Origin: CBDFGK01 sp965247075
GTDB taxonomy: Bacteria > Pseudomonadota > Gammaproteobacteria > Pseudomonadales > Halieaceae
Direction of reading: 5' to 3'
NCBI GenBank assembly: GCA_965247075.1
Contig: CBDFGK010000002.1
Coordinates: forward strand, 310,001 to 374,000
DNA length: 64,000 bases
Shown: piece by piece, positions 26,601-35,503 of the stretch
Layout: the number at the start of each line of letters is the position of its first letter
How positions within the stretch are numbered: position 1 is the stretch's first letter
The notes under the pieces: model-generated
Seen by the model: only the letters and a program-made list of their open reading frames with translations
Told to the model about the DNA's origin: nothing
The model's database searches: none
Translations under genes and position numbers: made by a program

Positions 26601-27462
26601 AGTCCACACTGTTCACGGTCTGCACGACCTGCACCTCGCTCGTGAGATACACGCCTTCGGGCAGGGTGAAACTGGTGACGGTGGAGGCAAGGGCGGCGCT
26701 GGTTGTGCCTTTGATGGTGTGTTTCCAGGTGGCGCCATCGGTAACACCGGTCACATTCACCACGCCATTGCTGGTGATGCCATCGCTGGTATTAGTGCCG
26801 GTGTCCATAGCCAGGGTGATAGTCGGTGCCGCGGGTGCATCCGCGCCAATCACGGCACCGGTCGGGTTGCTGGTGGCGGTGTCGGTGTCGCCGCCAAAAT
26901 CATCCGTATAAGAGACCACCACGTGCAGGGTGGCTCCGAGATCGGCAGCCACCACATCGTAGGTAACTTGGTCAGTGCCGATGTTTACGGGTCCGCCGCC
27001 GGACGGCAACCGTCGCCATTGATAGCCGGTGATGCTAATCGCGCCCGCGCTATCCTGGTCGGTTACCACGGTGCCGGCAGTCAGGGTCTCGCCGACCCGC
27101 GCGGTGCCGCTGATGGCGCTGACGCTGCCGGCATCTTCCGCATTGGCAACCCTTACCGTTACCGCAATCTCGTCGCTTGCCTCGCTCTCGCTGTCGGTGG
27201 CGGTGATGGTGATTTCATAAACGTTGTCGCCATCGTCATCGGTCGGCGTCTCAAAGTCCGGCGGGGTGCTGAAGGTCAAGACACCAGCGTTAGTGATGGA
27301 GAAGGCACCCGCATCGGCCCCGCCGAGGGCGTAACTGGCAATGGTTCTGGTGCCAGTTGGGGTCGCGGTGAAGGGGTGCACTTCTGCCGTATCATTTTCG
27401 GCAAATGCTATCGGCGTTGTTGGTGCCACCACAGTCGGTATGGTCGGGGTCGCGGCCTGCAC
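23668..27462 (-). CDS. Giant autotransporter-like adhesin, C-terminal part (after frameshift)
   Basis: Open for 1264 residues from the GTG at 27462; homologous sequence starts a little earlier, at about 27540. Order: one cadherin-like repeat (IAFAENDTAEVHPF), Ig-like domains (STAPTVTLGTITEGEVDAAQ), four or so PKD repeats (NRNPVAEAGPAQRVDTNALV), an HYR/DUF5011-like repeat, a linker, then a C-terminal beta-barrel of about 280 residues (from LWGAGDYRDLKGADG; GGLDFWATLGYGEGEL) ending in Phe, the outer-membrane protein signature. It lacks its own signal peptide. It is almost surely the 3' part of the gene that starts at 34181, split by a one-base shift. A hairpin follows the stop. Confidence 0.8.
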   Translation of the reverse strand: MQAATPTIPTVVAPTTPIAFAENDTAEVHPFTATPTGTRTIASYALGGADAGAFSITNAGVLTFSTPPDFETPTDDDGDNVYEITITATDSESEASDEIAVTVRVANAEDAGSVSAISGTARVGETLTAGTVVTDQDSAGAISITGYQWRRLPSGGGPVNIGTDQVTYDVVAADLGATLHVVVSYTDDFGGDTDTATSNPTGAVIGADAPAAPTITLAMDTGTNTSDGITSNGVVNVTGVTDGATWKHTIKGTTSAALASTVTSFTLPEGVYLTSEVQVVQTVNSVDSAPATFDRQITVDSTAPTVTLGTITEGEVDAAQDHDITFSEDVTGLEVSDFSASNDIVASGDLVVNSVTPASGPSGPSTTYTISITPRATVFGLTLAIDSVMDLAGNEGPATEATADGTAAATPDGTTGTGPPTPANRNPVAEAGPAQRVDTNALVTLNGSGNDPDGDNNALTYSWELTGGTGITLSNANIAGPTFTPVAAGTYTFSLTVTDAGTPSASATDTVTITVTVPANRLPVADAGPAQRVETNALVTLNGTGSSDPDGDTLSYAWTHTQTGGAAPATPITLTGADIAGPTFTPVAAGTYTFTLTVTDDGTPAASDTDTVVITVTVPVNQPPVAEAGPAQSVDTNALVTLNGSGSSDPDGDTLSYAWTHTQTGGTAPDTAITVTGADTAGPTFTPVAAGTYTFTLTVTDDADSPASDTDTVSITVTRPLDTVAPVITLRGDSPLEVNQGATYTDPGATASDDTDGDLNSAGIIVGGDTVDTDTIGAYNVTYDVSDAAGNAAATVTRIVRVVVARDLAALNEAILPEVARDIADRNVSAIARRIEQARLPSRVGSSASLGGASSLAEIATSQGSTVADGQFDLQRLLNNSNFVLPLSATGAGAADGTQLTLWGAGDYRDLKGADGVRWSGDLFSLQLGLDARLNERTILGVSVSGSKVELDYTNPGPATSGNYELDMTSVHPYLGWSAGGLDFWATLGYGEGELEISADGAQTDIASSDLSMQTLGLGANGVLMATGTTTVLLKTEALSTQLEVDASEEITAITQQAHRVRMTLEAIRGHSLDSGARLETSLEAGLRYDDGDGETGAGAELGGGLRYASDSGGLVIEGRARALVGGKGDTEEWGLSGLIKLSPAANGRGLSFSLTPGYGVTTSGVERLWQQGLDDGLEAQGGTDGNNYTPNLDLRLDYGMDVSAMPGLVTPYTEFSFGATGDTYRLGLQWQRSKWFDLKLVAERAAGQITADHRIYIEGELAF

Positions 27463-30400
27463 GGCGGCGGTCGGGTTGCTGGTGACTTCTTTACCGCTAC
27501 CCTCACCATCGGTGTAAGTGGCGATGACTTGAATGGCCTGCCTTCATCGGCGGGTGCCGGGGTGTAGGTTGAAGTGGCGGGCGCGCCGCTGATGTCGGTG
27601 TAGGTACCGTCTCCGCCTGCACTTTGCCAGGTATGGGTGATGCCAGTAACCGCGCCATCCTCGTCGGTTACCGTGCCGGCGGTCAATTCCACGCCTACCT
27701 GCGCGGTGCCGCTGATGTCGCTGATGGCGCCCGGCTCCTCCACATTAGTAACCGTCACCGTTACCGCCAGCGGTGCGCTTGCCAGGTTGCTTGGGACGCC
27801 ATTGGTTTCCGTGGCGGTAATGGTGACCTCGTAGGTCTCGGTGTGTGCATCGTCTTCAAAGTCCGGCGGATTGTTGAAAGTCAATTCGCCCTTATTAGGA
27901 GCAGCATTATTAGGAGCAATCGAGAACAATGCCGCATCCGTGCCGCCAGTGATTGACCAGATGATGGCGTTGCCCTCGGCATCGGTCGCGGTGTAGGTCT
28001 CCACCGGGGTGTCGGCGTTCTCGGCATAATTCGGTGTTGCATTGCCAGCCGTGATTTCCGGCGCGGTGTTGGCGGTCACGGTGATGATTACCGTGTCGGT
28101 GCCGCTTCCCTCGGGAGTGTCAGCATCGGTGACGGTCAGGGTGAAGGTATAAGTCCCTGCCGCAGTCGGCGTGAAGGTCGGGGCGGCGATGTTGGCATCG
28201 CTCAAGGTGATACCGGTGCCGCCGGTCAGTGCCCAGGAGTATGTCAGATCATCGTTATTACCATCGGGGTCGTCGCCGGAGCCGGCAAGGGTTACTTCGG
28301 TGCCGGCAACCTCAGTTTGCGGGGGGCCCGCTTCGGCAGTCGGCGGCTGGTTTGCGGTGCCGGATGCGACCTCTTCTGCCGCAGGTCCTTCGTTGCCGGC
28401 CAGGTCCATCACGCTGTCCACGGCAAGGGTCAGGCTGAAGGCTGCCTCGGTCGGGGTGAAGTTGATGGTGTGGGTGATGCCATCGTTGCTGGTCACCCGA
28501 TTCACCGTGGCGCCAGCGGCGGTGATGTCGGCACTAACAAAGTCCAACGCTTCGGAGAAGGTGATGTCGTGCTCCTGCGGCGTGCCAATCACGCCAGCGG
28601 CAATAGCGCCGAAGGTCTCCACCGTCGGCACAGTGCTGTCCACGGTAACCGCACCGAGTTCGGCAGTTTCGACGTCCTCTCCAACCTGAGAGGCTACCAC
28701 ATCGTTAGCGTCATACACGCCTTCGGGCAGGGTGAAACTGGTGGCGCCGGTGCCGACGATGGAAGTACCACCGCCATCGGTGGTGTATGACCAGCCGGCC
28801 CCGGGGTTCGACACATTCACCAGGCCGTTGCTGGTGATGCCATCGCCGTCAATGCCGGTGTCCATAGCCAGGGCGATGCGGAACGCGGTCGACGCGGTTA
28901 CGAAGATGCGCACCGTGTCGGTGGCGGTAACACCATCCTTATCGGTGACGGTCAGGGTGAACACCAAGTCATTGGCAAGAGTCGGCGCGGTGAAGGTCGG
29001 CATGACGACAGCGGTACTGCTCAAGGTAACAGTCGCGCCTGTGTCCTGTGCCCAGGCATATTCCAGCTCATCGCCGGTGCTGCCGGAGCCGTCCAGGGTC
29101 ACCATCGCGCCGGTATCCACATTTCGCTGATCAAGCCCAGCATTGGCAACCGGCGGCTGGCTGGTCTGCGGCGCGGTGTTGGTCACCGCCGCGCCGCCGG
29201 GGAGAGTTTGACCGCTGGCGGTGCGTAACTGCGACGCGCCGGCGCCGGACAAGGTCGCTGCCAATGCAACGAGTTGGTCCGCGGTGGTGACTACTTCATA
29301 CTCCACGATGACGCTAGCGGCGGTAATGCTGAGGATATGCACATCATCGGAACGCACGTTCAAGAAGCGCGCCATGCCCATGCGGAACTTGTCCGCATCA
29401 AACTCGGCGGTGGTGAGCCCGGCAATGGTCATTTGGGCAGTGATGCGTGGTCGATCAGCGGTTTGCGGTACCGCTGCCGCCGCGTTGCCGTTCGCGGTTA
29501 CCGGGCTGGCGGGACCCATGTTCGGGGAGGCGGCGGTGTCGTCCACGCTATTGGCGGCGAGAGTCAGGCGTACCACGCCCGCCGCGTTCGGGGTATAGGT
29601 GACGGTGTAGATGGTGTTGGCGCCGCTGTCCGGGTTAACCCCAATCATCATGGCGTTGTCAGCGGTGAAATCGCCACTCGTCAAACCGCTAACCGCCTCG
29701 TCGAAGGTAATTTTCACGCTTGCCTGATTACCCACCGTGGATTCGCCCAGAGCGGGGATGGTAACCATCGGCGGGGTGGTGTCGGGCGCGGCAAGCACGG
29801 CGGCGGTCGGCGCGCTGGTGACGCTCTTGTTACCGTATACCGGGTCGGAATAGACGACGGTGACCCACAGAGTCCTGCCGACATCATCGGCATCCGGCGT
29901 GTAGGTCGCGATGTCTCTGGGAGCACTGACCGCGCCTGCCGCGCTTCGCCATACATACTGTGGGGCGGTAACCGCGCCATCCGGGTCGGCCACGCTGGCG
30001 GTCAATTCCACGCCAACCTGCGCGATGCCGGCGATGGTTGCCGTGCCGGCTTCATCCACATTGGCAACTCTCACCGTAACCGTAACTGCTGCGCTGGTCG
30101 AGCCCTCGCTGTCGGTGGCGGTGACGGTGATTTCGTAATCGTTGTCGGTGTTGGCATCGGTCGGCGCTTCAAAGTCCGGCGTTGGGTCGAAGGTCAAGAC
30201 GCCAGCGTTAGTGATGGAGAAGTCACCCGCATCGTCCCCGGCGAGGGCGAAACTGGCAATGGTTCTGCCGTCAGTCGCGGCCGTGGTCGCGATGAAGGTG
30301 TGCACTGCTGCCGTATTCTCGTCAACCATTATCGGCGTTGCCGGTGGAGTCACCACCGGCGGCGCTTCGCCAACGGTGACGGCGCGGGTCAGCGTGTTGG

Positions 30401-33400
30401 AGACATTGCCGGCGCGGTCGGTGGCGGTGTAGGTGTAGAGGTAGTCGCCGGCGGTGTCGGTGTCCAGTGCGGTCGCACCGTCAGGCCCGGTAATGACCGT
30501 TGCCAGAGTCTCCCCCCCCCTCACTCCACTCACGCCCATATCGGTGTAATCGCCGCCGTGGGCAACGGCTACGGGTGAATCGCCCTCCAGGGTGATGACC
30601 GGCACGCTGGTGTCGATAGTCACTGTTCCGAGAGAATGTCTGAAATTAGGTGCCGGGTTCACGGGGTCGGCAGTGTCCGTGACACCGCGAACATTAAATT
30701 GTGGCCCGGCATCGTCATCAGCAGTTGTGATGGTATAGGTCGCCATATATTGGTTGGCGACGCCGGCTACCGGCTGCAGATCTTGCACAGGGCGTACTGA
30801 TCCGTCAAAGTCAAAAAAGGCAGCATCGGCAAGCGACGTGGCGGCAAGCGCTTCGTCGGAGTTCACGAACGCGGTGAGGGTGTCACCAACATTCAAAAAG
30901 GTCGTTGTGCCCACGACTTCACCACCAGTGTGTTCAAACCGGTCGAAGGTAATCATCGGCGGGGTGGTGTCTGTGACCGGCACCGCGCTCACGGTGACGG
31001 TTACCTTGTCGGTGGCAAGCATCGAGGGAGTGCCAGTATCGGTGACGGTCAAGTTGAAGATATAAGTCCCTGCCCTGGGAGGCGTGAAGGTCGTGCTAAC
31101 AGCGCGGTCATTGCTCAAGTCGACATCCGGGCCCTCTGCCTGCGACCAGAAATACATCAGATCATCCGTGGCGGTTTCGCTGTCCCTGCTGCCGTTGCCG
31201 TCCAGGGTTACTGGACTGCCGACAACCTCATCAGGTTGATCGGGTCCCGCATCGGAAGTCGGCGCGGTGTTGGTCGCCGCACTCACGGTGATGATTACCT
31301 TGTCGGTGGTAGGCATCGGGGGATTGCCAGTATCGGTGACGGTCAAGTTGAAGATATAAGTCCCGGCCCTGGGAGGCGTGAAGGTCGGGCTAACAACGCG
31401 CTCATTGCTCAAGTCGACATCCGGGCCCTCTGCCTGCGACCAGAAATACATCAGATCATCCGTGGCGGTTTCGCTGTCGCTGCTGCCGCTGCCGTCCAGG
31501 GTTACTGGACTGCCGACAACCTCATCAGGTTGATCGGGTCCCGCATCGGAAGTCGGCGCGGTGTTGGCTCCGGGTGCCGGGGCCACGGTCACGGTGCGGG
31601 TCAGCGTGTTGGAGACATTGCCGGCGCGGTCGGTGGCGATGTAGGTGTAGATGTAGTCGCCGGCGGTGTCGGTGTCCAGTGCGGTCGCACCGCCAGGCCC
31701 GGCAATAGTCGTCTCCAGAGTTTCCTCACGCCCCACTTCACTCACACCATCATCGGTGTAAGTGCCGCCGTGGTCAACGGCTACGGGTGAATCGCCCTCC
31801 AGGGTGATGACCGGCACGCTGGTGTCGATAGTCACTGTTCCGAGAGAATGTCTGAAATTAGGTGCCGGGTTCACGGGGTCGGCAGTGTCCGTGACACCGC
31901 GAACATTAAATTGTGGCCCGGCATCGTCATCAGCAGTTGTGATGGTATAGGTCGCCATATATTGGTTGGCGACGCCGGCTACCGGCTGCAGATCTTGCAC
32001 AGGGCGTACTGATCCGTCAAAGTCAAAAAAGGCAGCATCGGCAAGCGACGTGGCGGCAAGCGCTTCGTCGGAGTTCACGAACGCGGTGAGGGTGTCACCA
32101 ACATTCAAAAAGGTCGTAGTGGCCACGACTACACCACCAGTGTGTTCAAACCGGTCGAAGGTAAGCACCGGCGCGGTGGAGTCGGTAGTCGCCGCACTCA
32201 CGGTGATGATTACCCTGTCGGTGGTTCCCCGCACGACACCGCCGTCATCGATGACGGTCAAGTCGAAGACATAAATCCCGGCCTTGGCAGGCGTGAAGGT
32301 CGGGCGAGCAACGCCGTCATTGCTCAAGTCGACATCCGGGCCGCTGGCCTGACCCCAGAAATAAATCAGCGCACTGTTATCGCCATCGGGGTCGTCGCCG
32401 GAGCCGCTCAGGGTTACTTCCCGGTTGACAACCGCATTAGGTTGATCGGGCCCGGCATTGGCAACCGGCCTCTGGTTGGGCACGGTTACGGTGATGGTTA
32501 CCGTGTCGGCGGGGCTGGCGGCATCGTCATCATCGGTAACGATCAGGGAAAAGGTCAAAGTAGCCGCCGTAGCCGGCGCGGTGAAGGTCGGGCGGACGGT
32601 GTCGGTCAAAGTGATTGCCGTGGTGGGCGGGTTGCCATCGGTCAAGGTATGCGTCCAGGCGTAACTCAGCGTATCGCCGGTATCGGGGTCGCTGCTCACG
32701 GCGCCGTTCAGGGTCACTTCCGCGCCGGTATCCACACCTTGATCGAGCCCGGCATTGGCCAGCGGATTCCGGTTTGCCGCTTGACCTTGCACGACGACTT
32801 CGCGGGTAGCCGTGCCAACATTACCGGCGTGGTCGGTCGCACTGTAGGTAACCGTGTAGGTGCCGGCGGTGCCGGTATCCACAGTGTCTGACGCGGTGGG
32901 CGTCGGCACGTTGTCATCCAGTTTATCCGCGGCGGTGGCGCCCTGGTCGGTGTAGGTCTCGCCCACATTCAGGACAATCCTGGCGTCACCTGTCAGGGTG
33001 ATGACTGGCGGCGTGGCATCATAGATAAATGCGGCAAGACCGGCAAATGGGGAACGAACCCGACTTATGGTCTGGCGCGCTCGCACCTGATTGTCGGTAT
33101 AGCTGCCTTCGCGCGTCAGGCGGACTCTAACATCGGGGCGTTCGAGGGGCAGTTTTATCAGTGTATGATTGTAATCAGCACCGCTATTGGTGGATACTTC
33201 CCATGTGTCACCGGTCAGAGGAGGGCCGGCAGTAAAATGTCCCGCTAATACAACTAGCACTCCAGTTCTGGTGATGCGGTTCGCGCCATCCGCGAACGCC
33301 TTGTCGTCCGGAGTACGCAGGTGGATGGTCGGGCGGGGTGTCCCTACCTTCTGCCTTGCCACCTCGACGCCGCCAAATGATAAGACGGCAGTACCACCAA

Positions 33401-34181
33401 TAGCAGCACTCCCAAAACCAAATTCGACATTTACTGGGTTACCCAGTTCACTTGACGTAGCAATTCTAGTGTTGGTCCGTCCGGCCAGCGTAACCGTGTA
33501 TGTTCCTGCCTTGAGGGGGGTCCAAACTACAATTGCAGTTCGTCTATCAGCAGAGTAGGTAATCTCAAAAGAGCCTGCCTCGATTGCCGGCCCGCCAAGC
33601 GGTGCCCTTGCCACCTCGACGCCGCCAAATGACAAGACGGCATCGCCAGCAACAGCATTCCCAAACATAAATAAGATACCTAGGTCGTCACCCAGTTCAT
33701 CTGACGCAACAGTTAAAGTTTTGGTCTGTCCGTCCGCCACAACCGTGTATATTCCTGCCTTGAGGGGGGTAAAGCCTACCAATGTCTGGGTTCCAGAAGT
33801 GACAATATTAAAAGAGCCGGCCTCGATTGCCGGCTGCTCAAGCGATGCCCTTGCCACCTCGTTGCCGCCAAATGACAAGACGGCATCGCCAACAGCATCC
33901 CCCAAAGTAAATACGATACTTGCTTCGTCACCCGCGTCATCTGCCGTAACCGTTACATTTTTGGTCTGTCCGCCCGCCACAACCGTGTATGTTCCTGTCT
34001 TGAGGGGGAAAAAGCCTACCAATGTCTGGGTTCCAGAAGTGCGAATACTAAAAGAGTCTGCCCGGATTGCCGTCTGGCCAGGTGCGTAAGTTACCGCTTG
34101 CGCATGGGCGACGCCGGTTGACGCCAGCATCGCTGCCAGCAACGCCGCGGCGAAAACGAATGGAGTGATTGTTTTATTCAT
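27408..34181 (-). CDS. Giant autotransporter-like adhesin, N-terminal part (before frameshift)
   Basis: From ATG 34181 (GAGAGG about nine bases upstream) with a signal peptide MNKTITPFVFAAALLAAMLA ending VAHAQA. Then three repeats of about 68 residues (ADSFSIRTSGTQTLVGFFPL), HYR/DUF5011-like domains (PPVITLTGDARIVLNVGETY), many PKD domains (DAGPDQPDEVVGSPVTLDGS), cadherin-like and Ig-like repeats. A block of about 404 residues appears twice almost unchanged. The correct frame is lost at about 27541; the last 35 residues to 27408 are out of frame. The open frame also continues upstream through the repeat tract to 34586. Surface adhesion is the likely role. Confidence 0.8.
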   Translation of the reverse strand: MNKTITPFVFAAALLAAMLASTGVAHAQAVTYAPGQTAIRADSFSIRTSGTQTLVGFFPLKTGTYTVVAGGQTKNVTVTADDAGDEASIVFTLGDAVGDAVLSFGGNEVARASLEQPAIEAGSFNIVTSGTQTLVGFTPLKAGIYTVVADGQTKTLTVASDELGDDLGILFMFGNAVAGDAVLSFGGVEVARAPLGGPAIEAGSFEITYSADRRTAIVVWTPLKAGTYTVTLAGRTNTRIATSSELGNPVNVEFGFGSAAIGGTAVLSFGGVEVARQKVGTPRPTIHLRTPDDKAFADGANRITRTGVLVVLAGHFTAGPPLTGDTWEVSTNSGADYNHTLIKLPLERPDVRVRLTREGSYTDNQVRARQTISRVRSPFAGLAAFIYDATPPVITLTGDARIVLNVGETYTDQGATAADKLDDNVPTPTASDTVDTGTAGTYTVTYSATDHAGNVGTATREVVVQGQAANRNPLANAGLDQGVDTGAEVTLNGAVSSDPDTGDTLSYAWTHTLTDGNPPTTAITLTDTVRPTFTAPATAATLTFSLIVTDDDDAASPADTVTITVTVPNQRPVANAGPDQPNAVVNREVTLSGSGDDPDGDNSALIYFWGQASGPDVDLSNDGVARPTFTPAKAGIYVFDLTVIDDGGVVRGTTDRVIITVSAATTDSTAPVLTFDRFEHTGGVVVATTTFLNVGDTLTAFVNSDEALAATSLADAAFFDFDGSVRPVQDLQPVAGVANQYMATYTITTADDDAGPQFNVRGVTDTADPVNPAPNFRHSLGTVTIDTSVPVITLEGDSPVAVDHGGTYTDDGVSEVGREETLETTIAGPGGATALDTDTAGDYIYTYIATDRAGNVSNTLTRTVTVAPAPGANTAPTSDAGPDQPDEVVGSPVTLDGSGSSDSETATDDLMYFWSQAEGPDVDLSNERVVSPTFTPPRAGTYIFNLTVTDTGNPPMPTTDKVIITVSAATNTAPTSDAGPDQPDEVVGSPVTLDGNGSRDSETATDDLMYFWSQAEGPDVDLSNDRAVSTTFTPPRAGTYIFNLTVTDTGTPSMLATDKVTVTVSAVPVTDTTPPMITFDRFEHTGGEVVGTTTFLNVGDTLTAFVNSDEALAATSLADAAFFDFDGSVRPVQDLQPVAGVANQYMATYTITTADDDAGPQFNVRGVTDTADPVNPAPNFRHSLGTVTIDTSVPVITLEGDSPVAVAHGGDYTDMGVSGVRGGETLATVITGPDGATALDTDTAGDYLYTYTATDRAGNVSNTLTRAVTVGEAPPVVTPPATPIMVDENTAAVHTFIATTAATDGRTIASFALAGDDAGDFSITNAGVLTFDPTPDFEAPTDANTDNDYEITVTATDSEGSTSAAVTVTVRVANVDEAGTATIAGIAQVGVELTASVADPDGAVTAPQYVWRSAAGAVSAPRDIATYTPDADDVGRTLWVTVVYSDPVYGNKSVTSAPTAAVLAAPDTTPPMVTIPALGESTVGNQASVKITFDEAVSGLTSGDFTADNAMMIGVNPDSGANTIYTVTYTPNAAGVVRLTLAANSVDDTAASPNMGPASPVTANGNAAAAVPQTADRPRITAQMTIAGLTTAEFDADKFRMGMARFLNVRSDDVHILSITAASVIVEYEVVTTADQLVALAATLSGAGASQLRTASGQTLPGGAAVTNTAPQTSQPPVANAGLDQRNVDTGAMVTLDGSGSTGDELEYAWAQDTGATVTLSSTAVVMPTFTAPTLANDLVFTLTVTDKDGVTATDTVRIFVTASTAFRIALAMDTGIDGDGITSNGLVNVSNPGAGWSYTTDGGGTSIVGTGATSFTLPEGVYDANDVVASQVGEDVETAELGAVTVDSTVPTVETFGAIAAGVIGTPQEHDITFSEALDFVSADITAAGATVNRVTSNDGITHTINFTPTEAAFSLTLAVDSVMDLAGNEGPAAEEVASGTANQPPTAEAGPPQTEVAGTEVTLAGSGDDPDGNNDDLTYSWALTGGTGITLSDANIAAPTFTPTAAGTYTFTLTVTDADTPEGSGTDTVIITVTANTAPEITAGNATPNYAENADTPVETYTATDAEGNAIIWSITGGTDAALFSIAPNNAAPNKGELTFNNPPDFEDDAHTETYEVTITATETNGVPSNLASAPLAVTVTVTNVEEPGAISDISGTAQVGVELTAGTVTDEDGAVTGITHTWQSAGGDGTYTDISGAPATSTYTPAPADEGRPFKSSPLTPMVRVAVKKSPATRPPPCRPRPRPYRLWWHQQRR
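30571..32182 (-). repeat. Two near-identical 0.4-kb blocks 1212 bp apart inside the adhesin
   Basis: The stretch starting acgggtgaatcgccctccag at 30571 recurs at 31783 and the two run in parallel for about 400 bases, with only scattered differences. The offset of 1212 bases equals 404 codons, so copy change is in frame. Between them lie two PKD repeats that are themselves near-identical (around 31060-31260 and 31340-31560). Confidence 0.85.
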
Positions 34182-34203
34182 AGCACTTGCCTCTCTATTG
34201 TGT

Positions 34204-34224
34204 GGGGGGGGGGGGGGGGGGGGG
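34204..34224. repeat. 21-base poly-G tract (poly-C on the adhesin strand)
   Basis: An uninterrupted run of 21 G on the plus strand, 22 bases upstream of the adhesin ATG. Read in the longer upstream frame it encodes seven prolines. Homopolymers of this length slip at replication and are classic phase-variation switches. Confidence 0.95.
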
Positions 34225-34225
34225 C

Positions 34226-34488
34226 GATGCTCATCGTTGCCAGTAGCGCCGAGGGGGCGACGCTCATCGCTGCCAGCGGCGCCGAGGGGGCGACGCTCAT
34301 CGCTGCCAGCAGCGCCGAGGCGGCGACGCTCATCGTTGCCAGCAGCGCCGAGGGGGCGACGCTCATCGCTGCCAGCAGCGCCGAGGGGGCGACGCTCATC
34401 GTTGCCAGCAGCGCCGAGGGGGCGACGCTCATCGTTGCCAGCAGCGCCGAGGGGGCGACGCTCATCGTTGCCAGCAGCGCCGAGGCAA
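34226..34488. repeat. Eight-copy 33-bp tandem repeat upstream of the adhesin
   Basis: About eight head-to-tail units beginning gccgagggggcgacgctcat, 33 bases each, differing at a few positions. On the minus strand each unit reads LGAAGNDERRP (11 residues). All three frames on the plus strand stay open through it. It directly abuts the poly-G tract. Being a multiple of three, copy change would not shift frame; the poly-G would. Confidence 0.93.
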
Positions 34489-34657
34489 AAACCAAGGCGG
34501 GTGATTGTTTTGTGTATGTTGATGGTTATTTTGTTCATGATGTTTGCCTTGTACCGTAAACGAAGCTGGTTTAGAGCAACCCGCATCCGGCGGTATGTAA
34601 CCTGCGTTCGGGGTATTGTATATCAAAAAATATCACTGGATTACACTTATTTCCTTT

Positions 34658-34831
34658 CTATTTCTCGCAATGCGCAGGGTCGCCGCCGCCAATCTCGCAG
34701 GCCCCGTCAAGGCCAATCCTGTTGAGGCCGCCACAGGAACCTGATATTGGCGCACGACCACGCAGCACACCGATTGCCATACCGGCAACCACGGCAACTA
34801 ATAGCACAAAGGATAGTACAGGTTCCATCAT
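34658..34831 (-). CDS. NqrM-like protein, array copy 0
   Basis: 57 residues. N-terminal helix (SFVLLVAVVAGMAIGVL), then the NqrM pattern APISGSCGGLNRIGL followed by CEIGGGDPAHC. Family members deliver or insert iron during maturation of the Na+-translocating NADH:quinone reductase and normally show CGG and CxxCGGDPxxC cysteines. In this copy the second Cys of CEICGG is replaced by Gly, unlike copies 1-4. It also has three extra residues in the helix, so it is the most diverged copy and may be ancestral or damaged. No nqr genes are adjacent. Confidence 0.75.
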   Translation of the reverse strand: MMEPVLSFVLLVAVVAGMAIGVLRGRAPISGSCGGLNRIGLDGACEIGGGDPAHCEK

Positions 34832-35062
34832 TTTCCCACTGCCCTGTTAGCCCAATGTGCGGGTGTTAGCCCAATGGCCGGGATGTGCATCAATGGGCAT
34901 TCTGTTAAACGGAGAGCCTGCTTTCCCATAATCTGCTCCTGCGTGCAGGCAACGCCTCCCGCTCGGGTTAAGCTCGCTGGGCATATAGCGGCGCCTTCGC
35001 TGTTTCGGCTGATCGCTGGCTGAGGATTTACCCGGTGCTGTCCCCCACGCTGGACAATGGGG

Positions 35063-35068
35063 TATACT
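35063..35068 (+). promoter_or_regulatory. Candidate -10 box shared by all nine array genes
   Basis: TATACT sits 33 bases before the ATG of gene A, inside the block ggtatactgcccggcaat. The same hexamer at the same distance precedes every array gene (for example 35955, and likewise before C to I). No good -35 (TTGACA-like) is found 16-18 bases upstream, so transcription may need an activator, or this is not a promoter. The ribosome-binding site is GGAG in tggagatagcc. Confidence 0.45.
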
Positions 35069-35095
35069 GCCCGGCAATGTTGCGTGGAGATAGCC

Positions 35096-35410
35096 ATGTC
35101 CCCTGAAATTCTGACCATCCTTGGTATGACAGCGACCATCCTGATTGCCACCTGGACCATGAACCGGTCACTGCGGGCCGATCTGCACCGCTTCGAAGAT
35201 AAAGTGGATGCCCGCTTTGAGGCCTTTGAAGTGAAAGTGGATGCCCGCTTTGAAGCCTTTGAAGTGAAAGTGGATGCCCGCTTTGAAGCCGTGGATGTAA
35301 AAATCGACGCCCTGCGCGAAGCCCTGCACGGGCTTGACAAGCGCATGGCCGGTCTTGAAGGGCTGATGCAGGGACTCAGGGAAGCCATCGTCGCCCGCTC
35401 GGTGGCCTGA
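35096..35410 (+). CDS. Array gene A: TM/coiled-coil protein, type I
   Basis: 104 residues from ATG 35096, chosen for the GGAG seven bases upstream and because all nine copies are identical from here. Residues 1-20 hold a membrane helix (EILTILGMTATILIATW). Then a basic MNRSLR turn and a charged heptad/hendecad coil with 11-residue units of the type VDARFEAFEVK (three units), ending in LDKRMAGLEGLMQGLREAIV and ARSVA. Probably anchored in the inner membrane with a cytoplasmic coil. No function is known to me; similar short proteins with a LEGL..GLREAI tail recur in many bacteria as hypothetical proteins. Confidence 0.75.
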   Translation: MSPEILTILGMTATILIATWTMNRSLRADLHRFEDKVDARFEAFEVKVDARFEAFEVKVDARFEAVDVKIDALREALHGLDKRMAGLEGLMQGLREAIVARSVA

Positions 35411-35503
35411 GTGCTTCGGTCTGTGGCCGCGTTGTCTCGGCGCGTCACGATGCAGCCCCGGCCCTTGTTCCATCGGCAATCGCTATGAAGATGAATGATC
35501 GCT

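Noticed and set aside
27535..27550. Programmed ribosomal frameshift in the adhesin
   Set aside because: No slippery heptamer or obvious downstream pseudoknot at the shift; mutation or sequencing error is simpler.
25243..27567. 774-codon plus-strand open frame opposite the adhesin
   Set aside because: It is a shadow of the GC-rich, Gly/Asp-repeat adhesin frame; composition (Gly, Arg, His) is unnatural and no domain is visible.
34226..34488. CRISPR-like array
   Set aside because: Units are contiguous with no unique spacers, so it is a tandem repeat.
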